Positions 63,926 through 64,000 of a stretch of 64,000 nt of DNA are shown here, piece after piece. This stretch comes from CAYVQZ01 sp964453435 (GTDB lineage: Bacteria > Abyssobacteria > SURF-5), in NCBI GenBank assembly GCA_964453435.1, contig CAYVQZ010000002.1, forward strand, positions 179,439 through 243,438, read 5' to 3'. Every line of letters begins with the position of its first letter. Position 1 is the stretch's first letter. The notes under the pieces are model-generated. The model was not told the origin of the DNA. It was given only the letters and a program-made list of their open reading frames with translations, and did no database searches. The position numbers were made by a program, and so were the translations under genes.

Positions 63926-64000
63926 GGGAAGGCGACTCTCGGGCAACTATACATAACGACATAAATAATTGCGCATAATCTCCTTTCCTGTTATACTCAA

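Overview
The window looks like a chromosomal piece of a Gram-negative, anaerobic or facultatively anaerobic bacterium, probably an environmental lineage without close cultured relatives. This is inferred from a Qrc-type quinone/cytochrome c redox operon, multihaem cytochromes, a lipoprotein signal, several NtrC-type regulators with sigma-54-like promoters, and very repeat-rich intergenic DNA. I cannot fix the phylum. No rRNA, tRNA or CRISPR array was seen.

Layout. 1-2300 (minus): a TetR regulator running off the left edge, a B12-type radical SAM protein and a perfect palindromic operator. 2759-9228 (plus): a qrcABCD-like operon ending in an octahaem cytochrome built from two tetrahaem repeats. 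9719-15797 (plus): a signalling block with an NtrC-family regulator, a sigma-54-like promoter, an HDOD protein, a GAF/histidine kinase/receiver hybrid and a receiver/GAF/SpoIIE phosphatase. The last gene is preceded by an attenuator-like set of hairpins. 16096-24406 (minus): a type I restriction-modification operon hsdM-hsdS-TIR-fragment-4HB-hsdR, in which HsdM carries an internal GIY-YIG nuclease domain. 25100-26755: an HDOD-GGDEF protein. 26806-29930 (minus): a molybdate/tungstate ABC transporter with a ModE-like repressor. 30281-31435: an MFS transporter. 31489-32440: a decayed group II intron.

32713-63729 is the most unusual part: a 31-kb island of eukaryote-like signalling genes, ten of which start with a double-CxxC zinc ribbon. 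Six are Ser/Thr kinases. Around them lie an SPFH protein, a transglutaminase-like protein, a double-FHA protein, a stand-alone HATPase, secreted LPP20/CsgG-like envelope proteins and a terminal NtrC-family regulator. Three kinases end in formylglycine-generating-enzyme (FGE)-like C-type-lectin-fold domains. Their final segment varies almost only at adenines when two copies are compared, which is the signature of a diversity-generating retroelement (DGR), although no DGR reverse transcriptase or template was found in the window. Two kinase genes share 893 identical bases inside otherwise diverged genes.

The island is also full of palindromic REP-type repeats beginning with GTAG, next to a REP-associated tyrosine transposase, and of a second long inverted-repeat family. 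A likely reading is an envelope-linked kinase receptor system whose ligand-binding tails are, or were, diversified and whose kinase cores are homogenised by gene conversion, possibly under sigma-54 control.
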